Origin: Clostridia bacterium
Lineage (GTDB): Bacteria > Bacillota > Clostridia > UMGS1883 > UMGS1540
Direction: 5' to 3'
Assembly (NCBI GenBank): GCA_017442155.1
Contig: JAFSAU010000020.1
Location: 1 to 64,000 of the forward strand
Length of the DNA stretch: 64,000 nt
The notes under the pieces are model-generated. The model ran no database searches, was not told where the DNA came from, and saw only the letters and a program-made list of their open reading frames with translations. Within the stretch, counting starts at the first letter, position 1. Each line of letters begins with the position of its first letter. Position numbers and translations under genes: made by a program. Below, piece by piece: positions 9,043 through 15,736 of the stretch.

Positions 9043-10122
9043 ATGAATACACACAAAATTGCAGTCATTGCCGGCGATGGCATCGGTCCTGAGGTGATTC
9101 AGGAGGGAATTAAGATTTTAAACGAAGCGGCGCGTCTTGACGGCGGGTTTGCCTTTGAATTCACCCATTTCCCCTGGGGATGCGAATATTATAAAGAAAC
9201 CGGCCGGATGATGGCTGAGGACGGCATCGACCGGCTCCGGGAATTTGACGCCATATTCCTGGGCGCAGTGGGGGCTCCAGGCGTCCCGGACCATATTTCG
9301 CTGTGGGATTTGCTTCTTGTCATCCGCAAAAGCTTCGACCAGTATATCAATCTTCGTCCTGTCAAGCTGCTCCGCGGTGCACCCACACCGCTCAAAGATG
9401 TTCCGGCAGAAGAAATTGATATGGTTTTTGTCCGGGAAAATACGGAAGGCGAATATGCCGGCAGCGGCAGCTGGCTATATAAAGGGAAGCCCAACGAGGT
9501 TGTGATTCAGAACGGAGTATTTTCAAGGGTGGGTTGTGAACGCGTTATCCGCTACGCCTACGAGCTGGCTAAAGAGCAGAAAAAGTCCCTTACAAGTATC
9601 AGCAAAGCGAATGCCTTAAATTATTCCATGGTTTTCTGGGACCAGATATTTGAAGAAGTAGGCCGGGAATTCCCGGAGGTGGAAACCCATTCCTACCTCG
9701 TGGACGCGGCCAGTATGTTTATGGTAAAAGACCCCGGTCGTTTTGAAATCGTTGTTACTTCCAACCTGTTCGGTGATATCCTCACTGACCTTGGCGCGGC
9801 AATTGCCGGCGGTATGGGCCTTGCGGCCGGTGCCAACCTGAATCCGGAACGGAAATTCCCGTCCATGTTCGAGCCTATACACGGCTCCGCGCCCGATATT
9901 GCAGGGCAAGGAAAAGCCAATCCGCTGGCAACCGTCTGGTCTGCCAGCCAGATGCTGGACTTCTTTGGCCATCCGACCTGGGGCGAGCGGTTACTGCAGT
10001 GTATTGAAAGTGTTCTCACGGAAAAAAAGACACTGACTCCGGATCTTAGCGGAACGGCAACAACAGAAGAAGTCGGCGATGCTATTATAGAGAAAATGCG
10101 GGAGTTTTCGCGGATGGGCTGA
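9043..10122 (+). CDS. Tartrate dehydrogenase / D-malate dehydrogenase (decarboxylating) family
   Basis: 359-residue member of the isocitrate/isopropylmalate dehydrogenase superfamily. The N-terminus (IAVIAGDGIGPEVIQEG), the region HISLWDLLLVIRKSFDQY and the insertion LRGAPTPLKD are typical of the TtuC/DmlA branch rather than LeuB, of which the window already holds a copy. Metal-ligand and cofactor stretches LFGDILTDLGAAIAGG and [14 protein letters not shown] are present. It would oxidise D-malate or tartrate to pyruvate or oxaloglycolate with NAD. AAGGAGG precedes the ATG. It is divergent from a LysR regulator and apparently monocistronic. The substrate within the family cannot be fixed from sequence alone. 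Confidence 0.9.
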   Translation: MNTHKIAVIAGDGIGPEVIQEGIKILNEAARLDGGFAFEFTHFPWGCEYYKETGRMMAEDGIDRLREFDAIFLGAVGAPGVPDHISLWDLLLVIRKSFDQYINLRPVKLLRGAPTPLKDVPAEEIDMVFVRENTEGEYAGSGSWLYKGKPNEVVIQNGVFSRVGCERVIRYAYELAKEQKKSLTSISKANALNYSMVFWDQIFEEVGREFPEVETHSYLVDAASMFMVKDPGRFEIVVTSNLFGDILTDLGAAIAGGMGLAAGANLNPERKFPSMFEPIHGSAPDIAGQGKANPLATVWSASQMLDFFGHPTWGERLLQCIESVLTEKKTLTPDLSGTATTEEVGDAIIEKMREFSRMG

Positions 10123-10180
10123 ATTCCCGCGCCCGCAGGGATTTGTTTCGTTAGAACAATATAGATGTAAATTTCATTTT

Positions 10181-10336
10181 AATGAATTAACAATTTTGTT
10201 GTTATGAATTGGCTTCGCCATGAATTGTTGCAAGCAACATGAATTGCCATTTCATGCACGAAGTGCAATTCATGAGCCGTCAGGCTCAATTCATGAAATC
10301 GTGAGATTTCAATTCGTGCCGTAAGGCAATTCATTG
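10181..10336. repeat. Array of mini-hairpins separated by ATGAATTG/CAATTCAT (copy A)
   Basis: Short stems with small loops (GGC-TTC-GCC variants, GAGCC-GTCA-GGCTC, GAAATC-GTGA-GATTTC, GCC-GTAA-GGC, TTGC-AA-GCAA) alternate with an octamer ATGAATTG on one side and its complement CAATTCAT on the other. The whole unit is an imperfect palindrome. A second copy of the same design lies at 36928-37112. It fills the gap between the dehydrogenase gene and the tRNA terminator and carries no plausible gene. Confidence 0.85.
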
Positions 10337-10368
10337 AAAAAAGCACTTGCAATTGCAAGTGCTTTTTT
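10337..10368 (-). terminator. Terminator of the tRNA-Met/tRNA-Glu operon
   Basis: A self-complementary stem AGCACTTGCAATTGCAAGTGCT followed by TTTTTT on the minus strand, directly after tRNA-Glu. It has an A tract on the other side and could also stop plus-strand transcription from 9043-10122. Confidence 0.85.
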
Positions 10369-10369
10369 C

Positions 10370-10444
10370 TGGTGACCCCTACGAGAATCGAACTCGTGTT
10401 ACCGCCGTGAAAGGGCGATGTCTTAACCGCTTGACCAAGGGGCC
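10370..10444 (-). tRNA. tRNA-Glu (anticodon TTC), CCA encoded
   Basis: The minus strand folds as a cloverleaf of 75 bases. The 5' acceptor strand GGCCCCT pairs with AGGGGTC (one G-U), the anticodon loop contains TTC after the CGCCC stem, and the T arm contains GTTCGATTC. The 3' end ACCA is encoded. It follows tRNA-Met by five bases and shares its promoter. Confidence 0.95.
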
Positions 10445-10449
10445 GTATA

Positions 10450-10526
10450 TGGTAGCGGCGAGTGGGCTTGAACCACCGACCTAACGGGTATGAACCGTTT
10501 GCTCTAGCCAACTGAGCTACACCGCC
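10450..10526 (-). tRNA. tRNA-Met (anticodon CAT), elongator type, CCA encoded
   Basis: 77 bases on the minus strand. The anticodon stem AACGG/CCGTT encloses TTCATAC with CAT. The stem lacks the three G-C pairs of initiator tRNA, so I call an elongator Met tRNA. The acceptor begins with a G-U pair and the CCA is encoded. Confidence 0.93.
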
Positions 10527-10555
10527 GTATCCATGCACGCCAACGTGCAGATATT

Positions 10556-10584
10556 AGTATACTACAAAAAAACATATTTGTCAA
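10556..10584 (-). promoter_or_regulatory. Promoter of the tRNA-Met/tRNA-Glu operon
   Basis: Minus-strand TTGACA (10579-10584), 17-base spacer, TATACT (10556-10561), about 30 bases upstream of tRNA-Met. Confidence 0.85.
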
Positions 10585-10682
10585 GAAAAAAAATAATTTT
10601 TTTATTATAAAAAATAAAAACCTCGAAAAAACGCGAAAATCAGAACGAAATTCCAGAAAGAATCCCGCTCATTTTTCGTTAC

Positions 10683-11087
10683 TCATCCGTCTTTCCCGCA
10701 ATGCCGACAGTAGGTCGCGGCGGGGGAATTGATCTTCCCGCAACTCGTGCAGTGCCACTCGCTTTCATTTTTTTGCTGCGCCGCATCCTCTGCTGTGTTA
10801 CAGACGGTTGCTTGTTCCGCACGGGTTATTTTTTTCAAAGACGAAAGTATCCTTTCATTCTGCCAGCTTTGTCGTTGTACCCGCTCTGCAATTTCGCCCA
10901 CTGCATACATCGGCAGGAAACCGAGCAACAAAACAATGCCTCCTGCCAAAACACCTGCATATCCTGCAGCACTACCCCGTATCAGTATGACTGTAAGCCC
11001 CGTAATTATGACTATACTCCCTAAAATAAGAACTGCAACCGCCAGTGTTTTCGTTTTTCCTCCGATGTTTTCAAGTAAATTCCGCAT
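10683..11087 (-). CDS. Small membrane protein with C-terminal zinc ribbon
   Basis: 134 residues. Two hydrophobic segments (about 13-35 and 42-62) are followed by a short helical stretch and a C-terminal zinc ribbon, CTSCGK...CRHCG (about residues 112-130). Such zinc-ribbon membrane proteins are widespread in Firmicutes without a defined job. AAAGGAG precedes the ATG. It stands alone, between the tRNA promoter and the structured RNA at 11142-11335, both on the same strand. The topology would put the zinc ribbon in the cytoplasm if both segments span the membrane. Confidence 0.8.
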   Translation of the reverse strand: MRNLLENIGGKTKTLAVAVLILGSIVIITGLTVILIRGSAAGYAGVLAGGIVLLLGFLPMYAVGEIAERVQRQSWQNERILSSLKKITRAEQATVCNTAEDAAQQKNESEWHCTSCGKINSPAATYCRHCGKDG

Positions 11088-11141
11088 GCTCTTCTCCTTT
11101 CCGAACTTTGATTGTACGGCCGCATTTTTCCTTTTTTATTA

Positions 11142-11335
11142 CAAAAAAGTGTGCAGCCATCGGGGCTGCACACCTGCAAAACGCACAGCTCCGATTGCTG
11201 CAACACAAAATCCTACACTCCTGGCAGTAAAAACTACAAAAAGTATGCGGAAACGAGCGTGCAATTTTGCCTAAGGCAAATATGCACACTAATTGCAGTT
11301 ATTATTCACCGCCATATTCAGATTTTGTGTTGCAA
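11142..11335 (-). ncRNA. Structured RNA candidate, copy 2: long imperfect rod plus intrinsic terminator
   Basis: On the minus strand 11321-11334 pairs with 11199-11212 (14 perfect bp). Inside, GGCGGT pairs with ACTGCC, ACTGCAA with TTGTAGT, GTGTGCA with TGCACGC, and an apical ATTTGCC-TTA-GGCAAAAT closes the rod. A linker follows, containing GGAGCTGTGCGTTTT (copy 1 has AGAGCTGTACGTTTT), then a 10-bp GC-rich hairpin (11149-11173) and TTTTTT. Stem sequences differ from copy 1 at 161-386 while pairing is kept, which is what a functional RNA would show. Its 5' end is only about nine bases from the end of the inverted-repeat element at 11344, so its original promoter may be disrupted. Confidence 0.6.
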
Positions 11336-11343
11336 TTTAATCT

Positions 11344-11620
11344 TAGTGCAGTAAGACTTGAACCCGATATGGTTTAAATACATAAATTCATCATAATACT
11401 GCAGAAAATCCTGCAAATATACGTCAGTATTATTCTTGAATTTTCTTTGTCTTATATAAGAATTTATAGTTTTTAAACTCTTCGACCTTAAACGCAGAAA
11501 AATTTGTAATTCTTTTGATGCGGAGGTTGCAGCAGGGCTGACGCCCTGCAAAACCGACAAATCTAAAGGATTGAAATTTAGCAAGTTTAAGGCATATTGT
11601 GTTCGAGTCTTACTGCACTA
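11344..11620. mobile_element. 277-bp MITE-like element with about 30-bp terminal inverted repeats (copy R2)
   Basis: The left end TAGTGCAGTAAGACTTGAAC and the right end, read inward as TAGTGCAGTAAGACTCGAAC, match over about 30 bases with four differences. The right 140 bases recur at 1-140. The left 60 bases recur, inverted, at 34384-34443. A 17-base end remnant is at 47313-47329. There is no transposase; an 88-codon frame across it looks accidental. No clear target duplication is visible. The internal hairpin GCAGGGC-TGAC-GCCCTGC is conserved in both right-end copies. Confidence 0.7.
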
Positions 11621-11663
11621 CCACATTTCTTCCGGTTTGTAAAGTTTTTTCATCAAAATTTGT

Positions 11664-11700
11664 TCTATCCGGCTTTTCTTTCTCATATACTATACAAATT
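11664..11700 (+). promoter_or_regulatory. Possible sporulation (sigma-E-like) promoter of yabP
   Basis: CATATACT (11693-11700) resembles the sigma-E -10 and sits about 20 bases before yabP; a weak -35-like CTATCC lies 13-14 bases upstream. In Bacillus subtilis yabP is sigma-E dependent, which is the main reason to suggest it. Confidence 0.35.
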
Positions 11701-11722
11701 ATCCTGAAAGGAAGATTTTTAG

Positions 11723-12031
11723 ATGTTAGATGAAAAACGCTTTACAAAGGCCGCTCCCCCAAAGGAAGTTATTCACAACGTAATTCTGGAAAACCGCAAA
11801 AAGTTAACACTTTCAGGCATAGAGGATGTGGACAGCTTTGACGAGGAAACCATTGTACTCTATACCGACAGCGGCTCTCTCACTGTCAAAGGAGAGAGTC
11901 TGCACATTAACAAGCTGAGCGTAGAAAGCGGAGAGGTTTCCATTGAAGGCCAGGTGGATTCCCTCATTTATTCAGACGGCGATACCGGCAAAGGCCGCGG
12001 TATGGGAATTCTGGCCCGACTGTTTAAATAA
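11723..12031 (+). CDS. yabP: Spore formation protein YabP
   Basis: 102-residue YabP/YqfC-family protein needed for spore development in the mother cell of Bacillus subtilis. The core runs from VILENRKKLTLSGIEDVDSFDEE through LHINKLSVESGEVSIEG, with a basic C-terminal tail. AAAGGAAG lies eight bases before the ATG. It is followed after three bases by yabQ, and then by divIC and yabR, the order seen in Bacillus subtilis. Presence of the pair indicates a spore-forming lineage. Confidence 0.93.
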   Translation: MLDEKRFTKAAPPKEVIHNVILENRKKLTLSGIEDVDSFDEETIVLYTDSGSLTVKGESLHINKLSVESGEVSIEGQVDSLIYSDGDTGKGRGMGILARLFK

Positions 12032-12034
12032 ACG

Positions 12035-12544
12035 ATGGCTGTTTCCGTCACAAACCAGTTCCACATATTTCTGCTCTCGTTTCTGGGCGGAGTCCTGGCC
12101 GGTGTTTTTTTTGACCTGTTCCGCGCTTTTCGCCGGCTTGTGCAAAGCCGTGCGGTATGGGTTGGGGTACAGGACATTTTGTTCTGGCTTTTTTCAGCCG
12201 CAGCGGCATTTCTGTTCCTGTACCGTACCAATTACGGCGAGCCACGGTGGTATATTTTTTTTGGAATTCTGCTCGGTGCCCTCCTATACCATCTTCTGCT
12301 GCAGGACTGGACGGTGCGGTTTTTTATGGCTCTTGCCCGCCTTCTGGGCCGTGTTCTCCGGTGCATCATACGGATACTTGTGTTTCCGCTTTATATTCTG
12401 TATCGGATTCTCCGCCCCGTTTTCTTTTTTTTGCAGCGCATTTTTCGCACCGCAAGCCGGTTTATCCGCCGAAAATTCCGCTCTTTTTGGGTAAATTTTC
12501 TCTCTGGCGTAAAAAAAATAAAAAAAATCCGAAAAATGTATTGA
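12035..12544 (+). CDS. yabQ: Spore cortex biosynthesis protein YabQ
   Basis: 169-residue membrane protein. The N-terminal 100 residues hold several hydrophobic segments (QFHIFLLSFLGGVLAGVFFDLFRAF, typical of YabQ); the rest is unusually rich in Phe, Arg and Lys and ends in a highly basic tail. In Bacillus YabQ localises to forespore membranes and is needed for cortex formation. It starts three bases after the yabP stop, so the two are probably coupled. The C-terminal half is longer and more hydrophobic than I expect for the family core. Confidence 0.88.
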   Translation: MAVSVTNQFHIFLLSFLGGVLAGVFFDLFRAFRRLVQSRAVWVGVQDILFWLFSAAAAFLFLYRTNYGEPRWYIFFGILLGALLYHLLLQDWTVRFFMALARLLGRVLRCIIRILVFPLYILYRILRPVFFFLQRIFRTASRFIRRKFRSFWVNFLSGVKKIKKIRKMY

Positions 12545-12550
12545 AATCTC

Positions 12551-12579
12551 TTTACAAATTTGTCGATTTGCGTTATAAT
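12551..12579 (+). promoter_or_regulatory. Sigma-A promoter of divIC-yabR
   Basis: TTTACA (12551-12556), 17-base spacer, TATAAT (12574-12579), about 25 bases before divIC. It would give vegetative expression independent of the sporulation genes upstream. Confidence 0.8.
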
Positions 12580-12603
12580 ATGTCATAAGTGGGGTTGTAG
12601 TAA

Positions 12604-12906
12604 ATGAACAAGAGAAAAAATCAGAGTAAAAAACTGCCAAAACTGAATATTCGTTCTTTAGCCATGATAGGTCTTATCATGTATTTTGGTTTTGCCCTGA
12701 TTGGCCAGCAGTCTGCACTACATGCTTCTGATGCAGAAATCACGCAACTGGAAGAAAAAATTGCTGTGGCAGAAAGCCAGTTTGCCGAGGTGGAGGAAAT
12801 GGAAACAATTTCCCAGTCCGACGCCTATATCGAGAAGGTTGCACGTGAAAAGCTGGGTCTCGTTCTTCCCGACGAAATTGTTTTTGTGGATGTAACCGGG
12901 CAGTAA
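12604..12906 (+). CDS. divIC: Septum formation initiator, DivIC/FtsB family
   Basis: 100-residue bitopic division protein. A basic cytoplasmic start (about 1-20) precedes one membrane segment (SLAMIGLIMYFGFALIG, about 18-40), a short coiled coil (ITQLEEKIAVAESQFAEVEEME) and the family ending VAREKLGLVLPDEIVFVD. It acts in the divisome with FtsL and DivIB. It lies between yabQ and yabR as in Bacillus subtilis, with its own promoter. The ribosome site is weak. Confidence 0.9.
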   Translation: MNKRKNQSKKLPKLNIRSLAMIGLIMYFGFALIGQQSALHASDAEITQLEEKIAVAESQFAEVEEMETISQSDAYIEKVAREKLGLVLPDEIVFVDVTGQ

Positions 12907-13000
12907 GTGCGGCAGTTCTCCCGGGTCTTTCACCGAAAACCGATGTTTATCACGTGTACAAACGTGTATATTTTATTGCCCGAAGGGAGAAAATGACAGT

Positions 13001-13426
13001 ATGTCGCTTGAGGTTGGAAAAATTATTGAAGGCCGGGTGGAAGGCATCACAAAGTTCGGTGCTTTCGTAAACATCGGCAAAGGTCAGACGGGGCTCGTAC
13101 ATATTTCGGAGGTTGCCACCAGTTTCGTGGAAAACATCCATGATTTTCTGGAAGAAGGGCAGAAGGTACGGGTTAAGGTGATGTCGCTGGATAAAGGCGG
13201 CAAGATTGCACTTTCCATAAAAAAGGCCATTTTACAAGAACAATCTTCCCAGCCGAAGGTGACACGGCCGATAGACTACGACTGGTCCAGAAAACGGGAC
13301 AACATTGGTGACAGCTTTGAGGACAAGCTTCTCCACTTCAAACAGCAGAGTGATGAACGAATGCAGTCTATGAAGCACGGTAACGAGCCACGGCGGTCGG
13401 CTTCAAGGCGCGGCGGTAACAGATAA
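13001..13426 (+). CDS. yabR: S1-domain RNA-binding protein, YabR family
   Basis: 141 residues. One S1 RNA-binding domain fills residues 1-75 (GKIIEGRVEGITKFGAFVNI... GLVHISEVA... KVRVKVMSLD), followed by a basic, disordered tail ending in RRSASRRGG. Such single-S1 proteins resemble ribosome-associated factors, but the exact role of YabR is not established. It follows divIC by about 95 bases and ends at a GC-rich terminator (13431-13457). Confidence 0.9.
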   Translation: MSLEVGKIIEGRVEGITKFGAFVNIGKGQTGLVHISEVATSFVENIHDFLEEGQKVRVKVMSLDKGGKIALSIKKAILQEQSSQPKVTRPIDYDWSRKRDNIGDSFEDKLLHFKQQSDERMQSMKHGNEPRRSASRRGGNR

Positions 13427-13430
13427 AATT

Positions 13431-13457
13431 CTGCCCCTTTACCGGGGGCAGTTTTTA
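13431..13457 (+). terminator. Intrinsic terminator after yabR
   Basis: CTGCCCC pairs with GGGGCAG around a short loop and is followed by TTTTTAT. Confidence 0.85.
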
Positions 13458-13512
13458 TAAGTATATTTCCCTGTCAGGCGCATATCCTATCAGAGAAAGG
13501 GGATGTGTCTGT

Positions 13513-13668
13513 TTGACAGAAAAGCAAGAAAAAACCAAAAAACCAGCACCGTACAAAACGTATGCTCTCGCAGAGGAGGCCTGGCGGGATAAAGATACCA
13601 ACACGGCCCGTCCCAGTGAAGAAAACGTAGAGGGAATGCGGGAATGGTCCAAAGAAAACAAGCTATAG
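13513..13668 (+). CDS. Small DUF3787-like protein (TTG start)
   Basis: A 51-residue frame begins at TTG (13513), about nine bases after AGAAAGGGG; no ATG or GTG start is available in frame. The product is hydrophilic, with a central AEEAWRDKDT and a C-terminal PSEENVEGMREWSKENKL that matches my memory of the DUF3787 family, small proteins of Clostridia, some reported as spore surface components. It stands between two intrinsic terminators (after yabR and at 13668-13700), so it may have its own promoter, which I cannot identify. Family membership is recalled, not checked. Confidence 0.65.
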   Translation: MTEKQEKTKKPAPYKTYALAEEAWRDKDTNTARPSEENVEGMREWSKENKL

Positions 13669-13700
13669 GGGATGCCCATTTCCATCCCCTTTTAAATTTT
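13668..13700 (+). terminator. Intrinsic terminator overlapping the stop of the small DUF3787-like gene
   Basis: GGGGATG (13668-13674) pairs with CATCCCC (13683-13689), then TTTTAAATTTT. It also separates the small gene from acn. Confidence 0.75.
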
Positions 13701-13714
13701 AGGAGGTACATAGA

Positions 13715-15640
13715 ATGGGACTTACACTTGCACAAAAAATTATCAAGGAGCATCTTGTATCCGGCGAAATGAAGGCCGGCAGCGAAATTTCCATCCGCAT
13801 CGACCAGACGCTGACGCAGGACTCCACCGGTACCATGGCCTATCTGCAGTTTGAAGCCATGGGTATCCCCAAGGTAAAAACGAAAAAATCCGTGGCCTAC
13901 ATTGACCATAATACAATTCAGGCCGGCTTTGAAAATGCCGATGACCATAAGTATATTCAGACGGTCACCTCCCGCCACGGCATCTATTTTTCCCGCCCCG
14001 GCAACGGCATCTGCCACCAGGTCCATCTGGAACGCTTCGGTGTTCCGGGTATGACGCTGCTCGGCTCCGACAGTCACACTCCCACCGGAGGCGGCATCGG
14101 TATGCTGGCCATTGGTGCCGGCGGGCTGGATGTTGCCGTAGCCATGGGCGGCGGTGCCTACTTCCTCTCTATGCCGAAAATCGTCCGTGTAAATCTCACC
14201 GGTAAGCTTTCCGGCTGGGTTTCCGCAAAGGATGTTATTTTAGAGGTGCTCCGGATTCTGAGCGTAAAAGGCGGTGTCGGGAAAATCATTGAATACGCCG
14301 GTGAAGGCGTGGCCACACTTTCTGTTCCGGAACGTGCTACCATCACCAACATGGGTGCAGAGTTGGGTGCTACCACCTCGGTTTTCCCCAGTGACGAAGT
14401 AACCCGTGCTTTCCTCCGTGCCCAGGGGCGCGAAGCCGATTTCACTCCCCTTTGTGCAGACAGCGATGCAGTGTATGACGAGGAAATCACCGTTGACCTT
14501 TCTTCTCTGACCTCTCTGACCGCTATGCCGCATAGCCCGGATAATGTGCGCCGTGTCAGCGAACTGGGCGGCTTAGCAGTGGACCAGGTATTCATCGGCA
14601 GCTGCACCAATTCCTCATATACGGATATGATGAAAACCGCCGCGATTTTAAAAGGGAAGAGCGTGCACCCGAATGTCAGCCTCGTTATCGGTCCCGGCTC
14701 CAAGCAGGTACTGCACATGCTGGCCGAAAACGGTGCTCTGGCAGACATGATTGATGCCGGTGCCAGAATCCTGGAATGTGCCTGCGGTCCTTGTATCGGT
14801 ATGGGACAAGCACCAAAAACTGGTGCTGTTTCCCTCCGTACCAATAACCGGAACTTTGAAGGCCGTAGCGGCACCAAGAGTGCCCAGGTCTACATTGTCA
14901 GCCCCGAAACAGCGGCACTTTCCGCTATCACCGGCACGCTGACGGATCCGTCAATCCTTGGCGACAGACTGGAAATTGAACTGCCCGAGGTGTTCTACAA
15001 TAACGACAACATGGTGGTTCCCCCCGCTCCCGAAGGTCAGGAGCCGGAAGTTGTCCGCGGCCCGAACATTAAGGAATTCCCCATAAACAAGCCGATGTCG
15101 GATACGGTGGAAGGCAAGGTCCTGATTCAGGTAGAGGATAACATTACCACGGACCACATTATGCCGTCCAACGCCTCTCTTCTGCCCTACCGTTCCAACA
15201 TTCCGCACCTTTCCTCCTATTGCCTCACCCCCTGCGATCCTGACTTCCCCGCCCGCGCCAAGGCAAACGGCGGCGGCGTAATTGTCGGTGGTTCCAACTA
15301 TGGTCAGGGCTCCAGCCGTGAGCACGCTGCTCTCGTACCCCTGTACCTGGGCGTCCGCGCAGTCATTGCCAAAAGCTTCGCTCGTATCCATATGGCAAAT
15401 CTCATCAATTCCGGCATTCTGCCGCTGACCTTTGCCAATGAAGCGGATTATGACAATGTAGCACTCGATGATATGCTTGCTATTGAAAACGCACCGGGCC
15501 AGCTTGCTGCCGGAGAGGAAATCATTGTGAAAAACGTGACCCGCGGTACTGAATTTAAAACCACACTGTCCCTTTCCCTTCGCCAGAAAGATATCCTGCT
15601 GGCAGGCGGGCTGCTGAACTACACAAAAAACAACGCATAA
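13715..15640 (+). CDS. acn: Aconitate hydratase
   Basis: 641-residue 4Fe-4S enzyme interconverting citrate and isocitrate. The fused layout is large-subunit-like domain first (cluster signatures GSCTNSSYTDM and ACGPCIGMGQ; DSHTPTGGGIGMLA) and swivel domain last (GGSNYGQGSSREHAALVP). It is shorter than E. coli AcnA and fits the compact aconitase class common in Clostridia. AGGAGG precedes the ATG. It appears monocistronic between two terminators. No citrate synthase or isocitrate dehydrogenase is adjacent. The sequence is distinct from the leuC/leuD pair in this window. Confidence 0.94.
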   Translation: MGLTLAQKIIKEHLVSGEMKAGSEISIRIDQTLTQDSTGTMAYLQFEAMGIPKVKTKKSVAYIDHNTIQAGFENADDHKYIQTVTSRHGIYFSRPGNGICHQVHLERFGVPGMTLLGSDSHTPTGGGIGMLAIGAGGLDVAVAMGGGAYFLSMPKIVRVNLTGKLSGWVSAKDVILEVLRILSVKGGVGKIIEYAGEGVATLSVPERATITNMGAELGATTSVFPSDEVTRAFLRAQGREADFTPLCADSDAVYDEEITVDLSSLTSLTAMPHSPDNVRRVSELGGLAVDQVFIGSCTNSSYTDMMKTAAILKGKSVHPNVSLVIGPGSKQVLHMLAENGALADMIDAGARILECACGPCIGMGQAPKTGAVSLRTNNRNFEGRSGTKSAQVYIVSPETAALSAITGTLTDPSILGDRLEIELPEVFYNNDNMVVPPAPEGQEPEVVRGPNIKEFPINKPMSDTVEGKVLIQVEDNITTDHIMPSNASLLPYRSNIPHLSSYCLTPCDPDFPARAKANGGGVIVGGSNYGQGSSREHAALVPLYLGVRAVIAKSFARIHMANLINSGILPLTFANEADYDNVALDDMLAIENAPGQLAAGEEIIVKNVTRGTEFKTTLSLSLRQKDILLAGGLLNYTKNNA

Positions 15641-15655
15641 AACAGTATAAACATA

Positions 15656-15690
15656 GCCCCGGAAGCACATCAACTTCCGGGGCTTTCATT
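15656..15690 (+). terminator. Intrinsic terminator after acn
   Basis: GCCCCGGAAG and CTTCCGGGGC form a perfect 10-bp stem around CACATCAA, followed by TTTC and a T-rich stretch. Confidence 0.85.
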
Positions 15691-15736
15691 TTACAATCTG
15701 TATTTTAGGGGCATCAAAAAACGCCGACCGGGCAAG

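Noticed and set aside
10181..10336. CRISPR array at the ATGAATTG repeats
   Set aside because: The repeat units are seven or eight bases, alternate in orientation and enclose hairpins rather than unique spacers; no cas genes are near.
10179..10538. A 119-codon minus-strand frame across the tRNA genes and the hairpin array
   Set aside because: It is composed of two tRNA genes, a terminator and a palindromic repeat, not of coding sequence.
11318..11584. An 88-codon minus-strand frame inside the inverted-repeat element
   Set aside because: It covers the inverted-repeat ends and hairpin, has no transposase motif, and the half copy at 1-140 does not preserve it in a recognisable way.
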